From Chitinophaga rupis (lineage in GTDB: Bacteria > Bacteroidota > Bacteroidia > Chitinophagales > Chitinophagaceae): 64,000 nucleotides of DNA. The notes under the pieces are model-generated. The model ran no database searches. It saw only the letters and a list, made by a program, of their open reading frames with translations, and had not been told where the DNA came from. This document shows, piece after piece, positions 12,401 through 20,743 of the stretch. The first letter of the stretch is position 1. Every line of letters starts with the position of its first letter. The stretch lies in NCBI RefSeq assembly GCF_900109685.1, contig NZ_FOBB01000002.1, positions 366,085 to 430,084 of the forward strand, read 5' to 3'. The translations under genes and the position numbers were made by a program.

Positions 12401-13333
12401 TTATGAGGGGGTATTTGCGTGATGACGCAGCGGGCTATTATCAGGCTGCAGTGCGGCGCGGTACTCGCCCGGCGTAACCTGCTCCTGTTTCCTGAACTGC
12501 CGTATAAAATAAGGGATGTTGTTAAAGCCGCTCTGGTAGGCTATTTCAGCAATGCTTATGTCAGCCTCCTGCAGCAGCTGCCTGGCCAGGGCAATACGTT
12601 CGCGCACAATATAATCTGCAGGTGAAAGTCCCAGGTAACTTTTAAATGCCTTAAAGAAATTGGTGCGGCTCATGCAGGCTACCCGGCTCAGTTGTTCTAT
12701 GCTGATCTTTTCTGTGATATGCTGTTTTATAAAATGCAGCACGTGTGCAAAGTGATTGCTGTTATGGGCATATTCGCTGGCCTGCTCTGTTTGTGAAAGA
12801 TGTTGCTGCTGCGCTATCAATACCAGCAGCTCTTTCAGGGAAAGCTCCACCCGCAGCTCATTCATAGGTTTATGATCCAGGCTTAAATGTACGATCTTAT
12901 TTATAGTGGCGGTGATCTCCGGGTTATGCAGAAAAAAACAGCTGTCCATGGGTAAGGCCCAGTGGTGGCTGTTGTCCATTGTATTATATTCCTCATCCAG
13001 CTGATCCAGGTTCTTTTGAATAAAATTTTCTTCCATCATTAAAGCCGTGCATTGGGTAGGAGAGGAGATGCCGGCCTCCGGGTAATCGATCAGCATAGCA
13101 CGCTGCGCCGGTATGATCAGCGATTCGCCGGGCAGGTAATCAAAAGGCGCTGAACGGTCCATGCGGATCACTTTTTTACCCCGCATCATCGACATAATGG
13201 TAAGATGATTGAACTGTAATGGTACCGCCTGTGCCTGCTGGGTAGTTTCAAAAAGGTTCAGCTCACAATGGGCGTAGCTGTACACGCGGCGTTGCTCTAC
13301 GGCTGGCTGTATAGTGGGGGTCGGTTGTGCCAT
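12401..13333 (-). CDS. AraC-family transcriptional regulator
   Basis: This is a 310-residue regulator. The first 190 residues form a cupin-like sensor region (PLQFNHLTIMSMMRGKKVIRMD, quoted as its core strands), and the last 100 residues form the double helix-turn-helix of AraC proteins (ISIEQLSRVACMSRTNFFKAF, then ISIAEIAYQSGFNNIPYFIRQ, each quoted only as landmark). It is transcribed away from the formaldehyde dehydrogenase-like gene, with a 152-bp shared intergenic region. That arrangement suggests it controls that gene and perhaps the GlcG-like gene after it. The inducer is not evident. The family call is firm and the target is inferred. Confidence 0.9.
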   Translation of the reverse strand: MAQPTPTIQPAVEQRRVYSYAHCELNLFETTQQAQAVPLQFNHLTIMSMMRGKKVIRMDRSAPFDYLPGESLIIPAQRAMLIDYPEAGISSPTQCTALMMEENFIQKNLDQLDEEYNTMDNSHHWALPMDSCFFLHNPEITATINKIVHLSLDHKPMNELRVELSLKELLVLIAQQQHLSQTEQASEYAHNSNHFAHVLHFIKQHITEKISIEQLSRVACMSRTNFFKAFKSYLGLSPADYIVRERIALARQLLQEADISIAEIAYQSGFNNIPYFIRQFRKQEQVTPGEYRAALQPDNSPLRHHANTPS

Positions 13334-13485
13334 AGTTCAATTTAGTGCATTTCAGGCACTCACAGCGCACATTTGTACGATAGTGTAACCGGAAATGTAT
13401 TATAGTGTTATGTAAAGGAGCAGGAATGCAGGAAGTTTGAATGCAAATATTCCGCGTTTTCTTCACTTTTAAATTATCTGAACTT

Positions 13486-14676
13486 ATGAGTAGCAACAGA
13501 GGTGTCGTATACATCAAACCAGGGGTTGTGGAAGTGCAGTCTATTGATTTTCCCAAGCTGGCGCTGGGCAACCGCAAATGTGAGCACGGTGTCATACTGC
13601 AGATTGTTTCAACCAACATCTGCGGCAGCGATCAGCATATGGTAAGAGGCCGTACCACTGCGCCTGCAGGGCTGGTGCTGGGGCATGAGATCACCGGGCT
13701 GGTGCTGGAAACCGGCCGGGATGTGGAGTTCATAAAAAAGGGCGACCTGGTATCCGTACCTTTTAATATTGCCTGTGGCCGCTGCCGTAACTGCAAGGCC
13801 GGGCAAACCGGTATTTGTTTAAATGTAAATCCTGCCCGCCCAGGCGCTGCATATGGGTATGTAGATATGGGCGGCTGGGTAGGCGGCCAGGCCGAATACG
13901 TAATGGTACCTTATGCTGATTTTAACCTGTTGAAGTTCCCGGATAAGGACCAGGGCATGGCCAAGATCCGTGACCTTACTTTATTATCCGATATTTTTCC
14001 CACCGGCTACCACGGTGCTGTTACCGCAGGCGTAGGCCCGGGCTCCATTGTATATGTAGCAGGAGCAGGGCCTGTGGGCCTGGCTTGCGCAGCCTCCTGC
14101 CATTTATTAGGTGCAGCAGTGGTGATAGTGGGGGATATGATCCCTGAAAGATTGCAGCAAGCTAAAAGCTTTGGCTGTGAAACAGTGGACCTGCGCAGCG
14201 ATACACCCTTGCCGGACCAGATTGCAGCTATCATTGGCACACCGGAAGTAGATGCTGCAGTGGACTGTGTAGGTTTTGAAGCACGGGGCCATGGCAGCCA
14301 CTCCCATTCGGAACAGCCGGCCACGGTATTAAATGCCGCTATGCAAATTACCCGTGCAGGCGGCGCCATTGGCATTCCCGGCTTATATGTAACGGAAGAT
14401 CCGGGCGCCAAGGAAGATGCCGCCAAACATGGCAACCTGAGCCTGCGCCTGGGATTGGGCTGGGCTAAATCATTGTCTTTTGCTACGGGCCAGTGCCCGG
14501 TAATGAAATACCACCGGCAGCTGATGAATGCTATTTTGTATGATAAGATAAAGATTGCCAAAGCCGTGAATGTAGAAGTAATAACGCTGGATGATGCGCC
14601 CCGGGGGTATAGTGATTTTGATAAGGGCGCTGCTAAAAAGTTTGTGCTGGACCCTGGTGGCCTGATCAAAAATTAA
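13486..14676 (+). CDS. fdhA: Glutathione-independent formaldehyde dehydrogenase-like zinc alcohol dehydrogenase
   Basis: I chose the ATG at 13486 because the family N-terminus MSSNRGVVYI starts there; the frame is open 15 codons further upstream. The 396-residue product is a medium-chain zinc dehydrogenase. It has the catalytic zinc region (NICGSDQHM, then LGHEITG), the four-Cys structural zinc lobe (CGRCRNCKAGQTGIC), and the nucleotide-binding GAGPVGLACA motif. Pseudomonas-type FdhA enzymes of this subfamily oxidise or dismutate formaldehyde with tightly bound NAD and without glutathione. The long insert around HGSHSHSEQPATVLN is also typical of this subfamily. It lies opposite an AraC regulator and is followed by a strong terminator hairpin at 14711-14740. 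The substrate is inferred from the subfamily. Confidence 0.85.
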   Translation: MSSNRGVVYIKPGVVEVQSIDFPKLALGNRKCEHGVILQIVSTNICGSDQHMVRGRTTAPAGLVLGHEITGLVLETGRDVEFIKKGDLVSVPFNIACGRCRNCKAGQTGICLNVNPARPGAAYGYVDMGGWVGGQAEYVMVPYADFNLLKFPDKDQGMAKIRDLTLLSDIFPTGYHGAVTAGVGPGSIVYVAGAGPVGLACAASCHLLGAAVVIVGDMIPERLQQAKSFGCETVDLRSDTPLPDQIAAIIGTPEVDAAVDCVGFEARGHGSHSHSEQPATVLNAAMQITRAGGAIGIPGLYVTEDPGAKEDAAKHGNLSLRLGLGWAKSLSFATGQCPVMKYHRQLMNAILYDKIKIAKAVNVEVITLDDAPRGYSDFDKGAAKKFVLDPGGLIKN

Positions 14677-14710
14677 GTACTTAACGAACCGTGAACATAA
14701 CAATAACCTG

Positions 14711-14740
14711 CCGGTTGTAAGCAACAGCGCTTACAACCGG
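14711..14740 (+). terminator. Rho-independent-type terminator after fdhA-like gene
   Basis: A perfect 12-bp stem (CCGGTTGTAAGC paired with GCTTACAACCGG) encloses a 6-base loop, 35 bp after the stop codon. A T-rich tail (CCCTTATTTATTTTG) follows. It separates fdhA from the GlcG-like gene, so the latter probably depends on readthrough or on its own promoter. Confidence 0.8.
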
Positions 14741-14778
14741 TAGTACCCTTATTTATTTTGTAATCTAATATCGTAATC

Positions 14779-15180
14779 ATGAACCTCACCTTAGCACAAG
14801 CCGAAGCGGCTGTAAAAGCGGCTAAAGAAAAAGCTGCTGCCTTAAACACTTTAATGAACATTGCGGTAGTAGATGCCGGCGCCAACCTGATCGCATTTGT
14901 ACATATGGATGGGGCCTGGCTGGGCTCCATTGACATATCCATGCGCAAAGCCCGAACGGCCCGTTTCTTTAACATGAACACCGGCGATATTGGCCAGCTG
15001 TCACAACCCGGTGGCCCGCTGTATAATATTGAGCATTCCAATGGCGGGTTGATCACCTTTCCCGGTGGTATCCCTGTTAAAGACAGTAAGGGAATGGTGA
15101 TAGGCGCTATTGGCGTTTCGGGCAGCACCGTAGAAAATGATCATGCCGTTGCAGAAGCAGGGTTAAAAGCAATAAGCTGA
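14779..15180 (+). CDS. GlcG/HbpS (DUF336) family protein
   Basis: This 133-residue single-domain protein matches the GlcG/HbpS family along its whole length. It has an N-terminal amphipathic helix ([17 protein letters not shown]), [20 protein letters not shown], a [12 protein letters not shown] turn and a C-terminal [19 protein letters not shown] segment. Some family members bind haem or cobalamin; many have no proven function. It lacks a signal peptide and so should be cytoplasmic. A second strong hairpin terminator follows at 15196-15235. Confidence 0.88.
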   Translation: MNLTLAQAEAAVKAAKEKAAALNTLMNIAVVDAGANLIAFVHMDGAWLGSIDISMRKARTARFFNMNTGDIGQLSQPGGPLYNIEHSNGGLITFPGGIPVKDSKGMVIGAIGVSGSTVENDHAVAEAGLKAIS

Positions 15181-15195
15181 TCTGTTCGGACGTTA

Positions 15196-15235
15196 GTTAA
15201 TGCAGCAGAACAGTTCATTGTTTTGCTGCATTAAC
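15196..15235 (+). terminator. Strong hairpin terminator after GlcG-like gene
   Basis: A 12-bp perfect stem (GTTAATGCAGCA paired with TGCTGCATTAAC) continues inward through about five more pairs, including one G-T, to a 6-base loop. CTTTTTAT follows immediately, and the next ATG lies only 9 bp beyond the stem. The hairpin could therefore also act in the leader of the next gene. Confidence 0.8.
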
Positions 15236-15243
15236 CTTTTTAT

Positions 15244-16506
15244 ATGAAATCCCTTATTATCTGTTGCTTACTATTGCTTACACTCATTGCTGATCATGCG
15301 CCTGCCGGTAATCCTTATTATGATTTCCCGGAGACGATCATCGCACATAGCCAGGACAATATAAAAAACGGCACATTAAGCCAGCTGTTAGCCATTTGCG
15401 GTTATTACCGGGAGAGCATGCAGTATGAGGATAGTTTAGGGGCGGTAAAGCTTTCATTAGCCAGCTACAAAGTAACCGCTGCAAAACCGGTGATCATTAA
15501 TGAAGCCGGGAAATACCGTTTTTTACTGATCAACGAAGCGCATAACAGGCCCCAGCACCGTTTGTTCACCAAATCTTTATTAAAGGAGCTGTATGCGAAA
15601 GGATACCGCGTATTTATGGCGGAAGGCATCCAGCAGGGCAATACCCTGTCCGCAAAAGGTTACCCGGTGTCAACAGACGGCCGCCTGCTCAATGAACCTA
15701 ATTATGCATCCCTCCTGAGATACGCGCGGAAATTGGGTTATAAGATCTATGCTTATGAGTATGAGCCTCCAAAACAAACCTGGGATGATAGTATTAAGCT
15801 GGATCAATACGGCTCCATGAAATACCTCAGCTATGAGCCAAAGGATTCCATGAGTGTAATACGTAATAAAAATGGAGAAATAACCTGGCTGCATTACACA
15901 TCCGTAAGAGAGGAACAACAAGCTGCCAATATTGTAAAGGTAATGAAGGAGAACCCTGGCGCCCGTTTCGTTATTCACGTAGGATACGCCCATTTGCAGG
16001 AATGCTGTTACATGATGACCAGCCAGCTGAAAACGCTACTGAACCAGGAAGATGTATTCACCATTAATCAAACCAATCTCGATGAAAGACGAACCATCTT
16101 AGATACTGCCACCGGTGATATTGTTAGCCGTCCGTTCTTTTACCTGCTGAAATATAAGGATCAGCATAAATTTTACCGGAATGCGGAGGGTGGTGCAGTT
16201 GATCTGAATGTTTTTAATGCACAATTAAAAGATTCACTGAACCGGCCGGGTTATTTATGGATGGATGTGGAAAAGCGTTTCCCTTATTACATTCCGGCCA
16301 GCCAGTTAAAAGACGGCCCTTGCATATACAGTGCTTATGATGCTGCAGAATATGCAGCAGAAGGCAGTAATACGATCGCTAAAGATGTTATTTGTGTGAA
16401 GAATGTAAATGCTGCGCCGCCCTTATTGTTATACAAAGGCAATTATACCATTGTAAAGAAAATGCAGGATGGCAGTTATAGCAGCTTTACTGCCAATATT
16501 CCATAA
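15244..16506 (+). CDS. Exported ChaN/erythromycin-esterase-like protein of unknown function
   Basis: This is a 420-residue protein with an N-terminal signal peptide (hydrophobic residues 3-16, cleavage near APAG). Two short motifs stand out: INEAHNRPQHRLF at about residue 96, with YRVFMAEGIQQG soon after, and FVIHVGYAHLQE at about 240. A Glu/His pair early and a GYAH-type His late are seen in the ChaN/TraB/erythromycin-esterase (Tiki-like) superfamily, so I place it there tentatively. The substrate and cellular role are unknown. It converges with the eCIS cargo block, ending 3 bp from the first cargo gene, and has the opposite orientation, so I see no link to that system. Confidence 0.5.
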   Translation: MKSLIICCLLLLTLIADHAPAGNPYYDFPETIIAHSQDNIKNGTLSQLLAICGYYRESMQYEDSLGAVKLSLASYKVTAAKPVIINEAGKYRFLLINEAHNRPQHRLFTKSLLKELYAKGYRVFMAEGIQQGNTLSAKGYPVSTDGRLLNEPNYASLLRYARKLGYKIYAYEYEPPKQTWDDSIKLDQYGSMKYLSYEPKDSMSVIRNKNGEITWLHYTSVREEQQAANIVKVMKENPGARFVIHVGYAHLQECCYMMTSQLKTLLNQEDVFTINQTNLDERRTILDTATGDIVSRPFFYLLKYKDQHKFYRNAEGGAVDLNVFNAQLKDSLNRPGYLWMDVEKRFPYYIPASQLKDGPCIYSAYDAAEYAAEGSNTIAKDVICVKNVNAAPPLLLYKGNYTIVKKMQDGSYSSFTANIP

Positions 16507-16509
16507 CCG

Positions 16510-18126
16510 CTACCGGGGCCTGTTCCCTGTTCTCAGTGCAAACGGTGTTGCGCCTGCAGGCAGGCCTGCATTCAGTAATCCCAGCAATCTGGTGAGGTGC
16601 CGTGTATTTACATTGGTCGAGTTGTAAGAATTACCCATAATAGTATCTGTACGGTTTGCTGTTACTGCAGCTGCGCTGTTTAGCGCCGGTGCGGCCTGCG
16701 GAGTGCCGGTCATGCCCTCCATACTGGAAAGGGAGCGGTCCTGCGCGCTCATAGTGGGGAACGCAGCTGCTATTTCTGCATTACTGCCCGGCAGCTGGTA
16801 TTCATCCGAAGCACCGATGATATGCCCGAATTCATGTGCTACCGTGCCATTGGGCACGTTCAGGAACCAGCAGGTTTGCTCGGAACGGCCGGGACCCAGG
16901 CTGGGGTCGCAGCTAAGCGTATTATTAGTCATTACGCGGATGGAAACTGCATCCGGATCAGCTTCAGAAAGGAACAACGGCACAAATACCACATTATAAG
17001 CCTGCGTACCGTTACTGATATGGAAATGACCGTTCCATACGCTGGTAATAGCATTCATCCAGCGCGTATATACACCGGCGTTAGCACCCAGGAAATAAAA
17101 ACCGCTGCAGCCGGCAGCGCCGGCAGTGGGACAGGCCGCGGTATTATTTCCGTCCACAAACCGCATGCGTACTATTACCCGCAGCTCTGTACCGGAGATA
17201 TAGCTGTTGGCTGAAATATTTCCTGTAAACTTTTGCATAGCATAATTACCACCACCCACCGGCTGCTCATAATGCGCTTCTTCATAGGTGGTACTATGCC
17301 GCTGGCTGATGTTGGCATCGTCCCGGTGATCGATCAAACGAAGCAGCTCATTCTGCAAAGGATCGCCGCTGAACTCTACGGTCACTACTTCGCGCAGCAT
17401 GGTGAAATAAATATCGCGGTCATAATCAGGGGCGCTCTGTAATACTACAATGCTCAGCATATCTGCCAGCAGGCGTGCATCGTGGTTAGATACGGCCATG
17501 GTTAAATGCAGATGCGGCTCAGGGGTATGATTATGGAACTGGAGAATGGTGTACACCGTCCATAAAGTACGGCCGCGGAAATACCGGCGTATGGTGCCAA
17601 AGAATACCGTATCATGGATCAGCAGGTCGGCTTCATCCGGTGTAAGGCTGCGTAAGCGGTTCAGAAAGGTAATCCCATCTGCCCGTGCGCCGGTTAAAGG
17701 TTCCAGCACCCGCTCGCGTATTATGCGCGTTCTTTCCAGCCTGGCCTGGTTATCTGCGCTGATAACGCCTTCTATCATCCGCATAAATTCATCATGCGGT
17801 GTGGCAGGTGCGGCCGGTGAAGGTGCTTCCTGTTTTTGTATAAAGGGTGTTAGCGGTTTGCGCTGCACTTTTTCTTCTTCCTCGCAATGCGCACATTTAC
17901 GTTGAATGAAAGAAGGTTCAGGCATGCGCATAACGGTATCGGCTATATTATCCGCTTCCTTTTCCAGGGGATCATCTACCGCGCCTACATTTAGCCGGCA
18001 TTGGATGGGCAGCCGTTGCAGCGGCTCAAAAGCACTACCGGCAGCAAGCGGCTGCGTAAGCATTGCAGGCGCTTCTGCGGCCGGCGCCTGTTGTGGCTGA
18101 GGTGTTATGGTGCTGTGTGTTGCCAT
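16510..18126 (-). CDS. eCIS cargo candidate: CxxC module plus HEFGH metalloprotease-like domain
   Basis: This 538-residue protein begins with the same module as the four neighbouring cargo proteins: RLNVGAVDDPLEKEAD, MRMPEPSFIQRK, then C78-AH-C81, and FIQK. Unlike them it has no DUF4157 core (no HELTH). After a helical region (about 110-320), a putative zinc site HEFGHIIGASDEY starts at residue 431 (HExxH with a DE pair downstream). An IMGNS segment at about 496 could be a Met-turn, as in metzincin-like proteases. I infer a proteolytic toxin loaded into the injection particle; no target can be read. It is the last gene of the long minus-strand run and starts 25 bp after the M14/M15 effector gene. 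It could instead be a structural or accessory peptidase. Confidence 0.65.
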   Translation of the reverse strand: MATHSTITPQPQQAPAAEAPAMLTQPLAAGSAFEPLQRLPIQCRLNVGAVDDPLEKEADNIADTVMRMPEPSFIQRKCAHCEEEEKVQRKPLTPFIQKQEAPSPAAPATPHDEFMRMIEGVISADNQARLERTRIIRERVLEPLTGARADGITFLNRLRSLTPDEADLLIHDTVFFGTIRRYFRGRTLWTVYTILQFHNHTPEPHLHLTMAVSNHDARLLADMLSIVVLQSAPDYDRDIYFTMLREVVTVEFSGDPLQNELLRLIDHRDDANISQRHSTTYEEAHYEQPVGGGNYAMQKFTGNISANSYISGTELRVIVRMRFVDGNNTAACPTAGAAGCSGFYFLGANAGVYTRWMNAITSVWNGHFHISNGTQAYNVVFVPLFLSEADPDAVSIRVMTNNTLSCDPSLGPGRSEQTCWFLNVPNGTVAHEFGHIIGASDEYQLPGSNAEIAAAFPTMSAQDRSLSSMEGMTGTPQAAPALNSAAAVTANRTDTIMGNSYNSTNVNTRHLTRLLGLLNAGLPAGATPFALRTGNRPR

Positions 18127-18151
18127 TGGTAAATGATCTGTTAAAACATTA

Positions 18152-20731
18152 TCAGAAAACAGGCCTGCTGTTCACATTAAACATAAATTCCCGCCAGTGT
18201 CCGCGAATAAAGCTGAACTGGGGTTCCATGGCCCATAATGAACACAGGCTGCTTTCTATTTCCGTTTGATGGCCACTGGCAAATTCCAGCAGCGCCTGTG
18301 ATATGGGATAGTAAGACCAGTGCCAGCGTTCTTCTATATAACCGTTGCGTAAAAAGGCAGAGCCCATGGTAAATGATTGCAGGAAACCGTAGGTAGATGC
18401 ATTGCGCTGCAGCCAGCTGTATTCATCCGTAAAGCTGCCGGTGCCTTCCCATTCTGCAGGGTTCATATCAGGGTCAATAATATCAAAGTCGGTACCCCAG
18501 TGGTGGCGGGATATGCCCGGCGCAGAAGAAGCCTGTAATATTTCCTGCTGCCGTTCATCTACGGTTAAGGCACGTGCGCCTGTAGGCATGGGCGTGGTGG
18601 TGCTGGGTGCATCTATCCCCCAGGCTACTCGGTGCCTGAGATTGCGGGTATCCCAGCGGGTTTCAGCGGGTAATATCAATGTGCCGCAAACAGTGCGTGC
18701 GTGATCGGTAATGCGGTCAAAGGGCCTTCTGCGGGTAAAGTTGAACTTACTGTTCCAGATATCCTGCTGTTCGCTGAAGCTCCTGCGGGGCGATTCTATA
18801 GAAGCGCCGCCGCGTGGTAATGTAATGCCGGAGCCAGGGCGTGCGGCTGCCAGCTCCAGTGCCCGTGTCATACACTCCACCTGCCTGCGCGCTTCCTGCA
18901 TGGCAGCGCGCGGCGGTGTACCGGTGCCAATGATCCAGCCAATGGTATCCGGTACCGGTAAGGCTGCAATCTGCGATGCCCAGAAGGCTTTCCGCACATC
19001 CAGCGCTGCCTGGTCGGCAAAAGTAGTGCAGCGGCGTGGCAGACCTTCCGGCGGCGCTTCTCTTTCCATAGGGGCCGGGGTAAGGCTTGCCTGCCCTATT
19101 ACGCGTATGAATTCGCGGATCACATACACAATGCCATCAATGAGGTCTCCTATGGTAAAATCATTATCCGTTGTGGTGGCAGCGCCGGTAGCTGCAGCAG
19201 GTGCGGGCATCAGCAGGAACTGGTGTATGCCTTCCAGGTAAGGCCGGTATACGGAGGCATCAGCTTCATAGCCTGGTACCTCAATGGTCACTACTGTTCT
19301 GCCATAACCGGAGGCCCAGGTACCCAGTGAGGTACCCCTGCCGGCTACTACGCTGGTAGCCTCACTTTGAATAGGATATATTAAGCTGAAGGGAGAGCTG
19401 CCCGTAGATGTGCCGCCAGCGCTGGCCGGCGGGTACATGCTGGCGGGCAAGCTCCTGGTGGGTGTATTACCCGGTGAGCTGCCTGCGCCGCCGCGGCCAA
19501 TAGTAGCCCTGATCATACGTTCTGTTAGGTCCATGGCTGCCAGGTTGCGGCTGTCGCAGGTGAAGGCGCGGCTTCTTTGTCCGCTGGTGGCAACCGGTGG
19601 GTAGGAGCGTATATCATCTGCTACGCCTGTGCCGGTACCGGAAACCGTTCTGTTATGAATAGGATCCAGGAAAACACCGCCCTGAGAGGTAGTGCTGATG
19701 GCATGTATGCTGAGTATACGCTCCGGATCAAATTCATTCACCGCCTCTGTGATCAGCGTTGCAATGGGATTGCGGCTTACATAACCGGTACCGAATTCCC
19801 GGTTCAGATCATTCACACGAGTAGCGCCGCTGCCGCCGGTACGGTTATATCCCGCGCTGGCAGGAATGGGGTTGGCTGTTATAAATAAAGTATGAAAGTC
19901 CGGGTGAAAGCTGCTGTTTAATTCTGCCAGCGCTTCCTGTCCCAGGTGTCCTGCGCTGCGTTCTCCCTGGTGAATGCCTGCAATCACCAGGGCCCTGCGC
20001 TGGCCGGTGTTGGTGCTGCTGCCACGGAAGAAGTATGAATCCGGTGAAGAGGTAATAGGATTGCCCGGCGATGTGCCGCCGGGAGGCATTAGCTCACTGG
20101 GCCTGAAACGCCGCTGTATAAGTGGTTTGCGGGCTATATCGCTTTGCTGTAAGGTATGGGTTAGCTCATGCGCTAACAGGTGTTTGCCCTGTGCTGATTC
20201 CGGCGTATACTGCCCGTTGTTGAAATAAATATCGTTGCCTACGGTAAATGCCTGTGCATTCAGCTGCGCTGATAATTGAGCTGCATCATTGCCGGTATGA
20301 ATGCGTACGCCCGAAAAATCTGCGCCAAAGCGGCTTTCCATGAAATGCTGCGTAGGCGCGGACATGGCGCTTCCGCTACCCTGGCTTGCCTGTATGCCGC
20401 TGCTTACCGCTTCACTAACCGGGCTGCTGTTACTTTCCGTTGCTTTTTTTTGAATGAAGGATGTCAATGGTTTGCGCTGCGCTTTTTCCTCTTCCTCACA
20501 ATGCGCGCATTTACGTTGTATAAAAGAAGGTTCCGGCATGCGCATAACGGTATCGGCTATACTATCCGCTTCCTGTTCCAAAGGATCATCTACTGCGCCA
20601 ACGGTGAGCCGGCATTGGATAGGCAGCAGCAAGGGTTCCGCTGTATCCTGCATGGGTTCCATAGCAGCTGCTGCGGGAACAGCAGCCGGTGTAGCTTGTG
20701 GAGCGGATAATATGGACGTATTTGCTGACAT
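18152..20731 (-). CDS. eCIS cargo: DUF4157 plus M14-like and M15B (VanY-like) peptidoglycan hydrolase candidate
   Basis: This is an 859-residue protein. It has the shared CxxC module (C75, C78), the DUF4157 domain with HELTH at 188-192, and then two enzyme domains. The first (about 230-510) fits an M14 zinc carboxypeptidase: H254-QG-E257 as zinc ligands, SIH343 as third ligand, and TIE484 in the position of the catalytic Glu. The second (about 590-840) fits the VanY-type M15B D,D-carboxypeptidase: S741-R-H743-xx-G-xxx-D750, then E801-R-W-H804. Both families cut peptidoglycan stem peptides, so I infer a cell-wall-targeting toxin with two complementary cutters. It has no signal peptide, as expected for cargo packed inside a particle. 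It lies 12 bp downstream of the phospholipase-like cargo gene in one operon. All key residues for both enzymes appear present. Confidence 0.75.
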   Translation of the reverse strand: MSANTSILSAPQATPAAVPAAAAMEPMQDTAEPLLLPIQCRLTVGAVDDPLEQEADSIADTVMRMPEPSFIQRKCAHCEEEEKAQRKPLTSFIQKKATESNSSPVSEAVSSGIQASQGSGSAMSAPTQHFMESRFGADFSGVRIHTGNDAAQLSAQLNAQAFTVGNDIYFNNGQYTPESAQGKHLLAHELTHTLQQSDIARKPLIQRRFRPSELMPPGGTSPGNPITSSPDSYFFRGSSTNTGQRRALVIAGIHQGERSAGHLGQEALAELNSSFHPDFHTLFITANPIPASAGYNRTGGSGATRVNDLNREFGTGYVSRNPIATLITEAVNEFDPERILSIHAISTTSQGGVFLDPIHNRTVSGTGTGVADDIRSYPPVATSGQRSRAFTCDSRNLAAMDLTERMIRATIGRGGAGSSPGNTPTRSLPASMYPPASAGGTSTGSSPFSLIYPIQSEATSVVAGRGTSLGTWASGYGRTVVTIEVPGYEADASVYRPYLEGIHQFLLMPAPAAATGAATTTDNDFTIGDLIDGIVYVIREFIRVIGQASLTPAPMEREAPPEGLPRRCTTFADQAALDVRKAFWASQIAALPVPDTIGWIIGTGTPPRAAMQEARRQVECMTRALELAAARPGSGITLPRGGASIESPRRSFSEQQDIWNSKFNFTRRRPFDRITDHARTVCGTLILPAETRWDTRNLRHRVAWGIDAPSTTTPMPTGARALTVDERQQEILQASSAPGISRHHWGTDFDIIDPDMNPAEWEGTGSFTDEYSWLQRNASTYGFLQSFTMGSAFLRNGYIEERWHWSYYPISQALLEFASGHQTEIESSLCSLWAMEPQFSFIRGHWREFMFNVNSRPVF

Positions 20732-20743
20732 ACTATACTGTTA

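Noticed and set aside
18711..19241. Plus-strand frame of 176 residues antisense to the M14/M15 cargo gene
   Set aside because: It overlaps two well-supported catalytic domains on the other strand. Its product has no recognisable motif.
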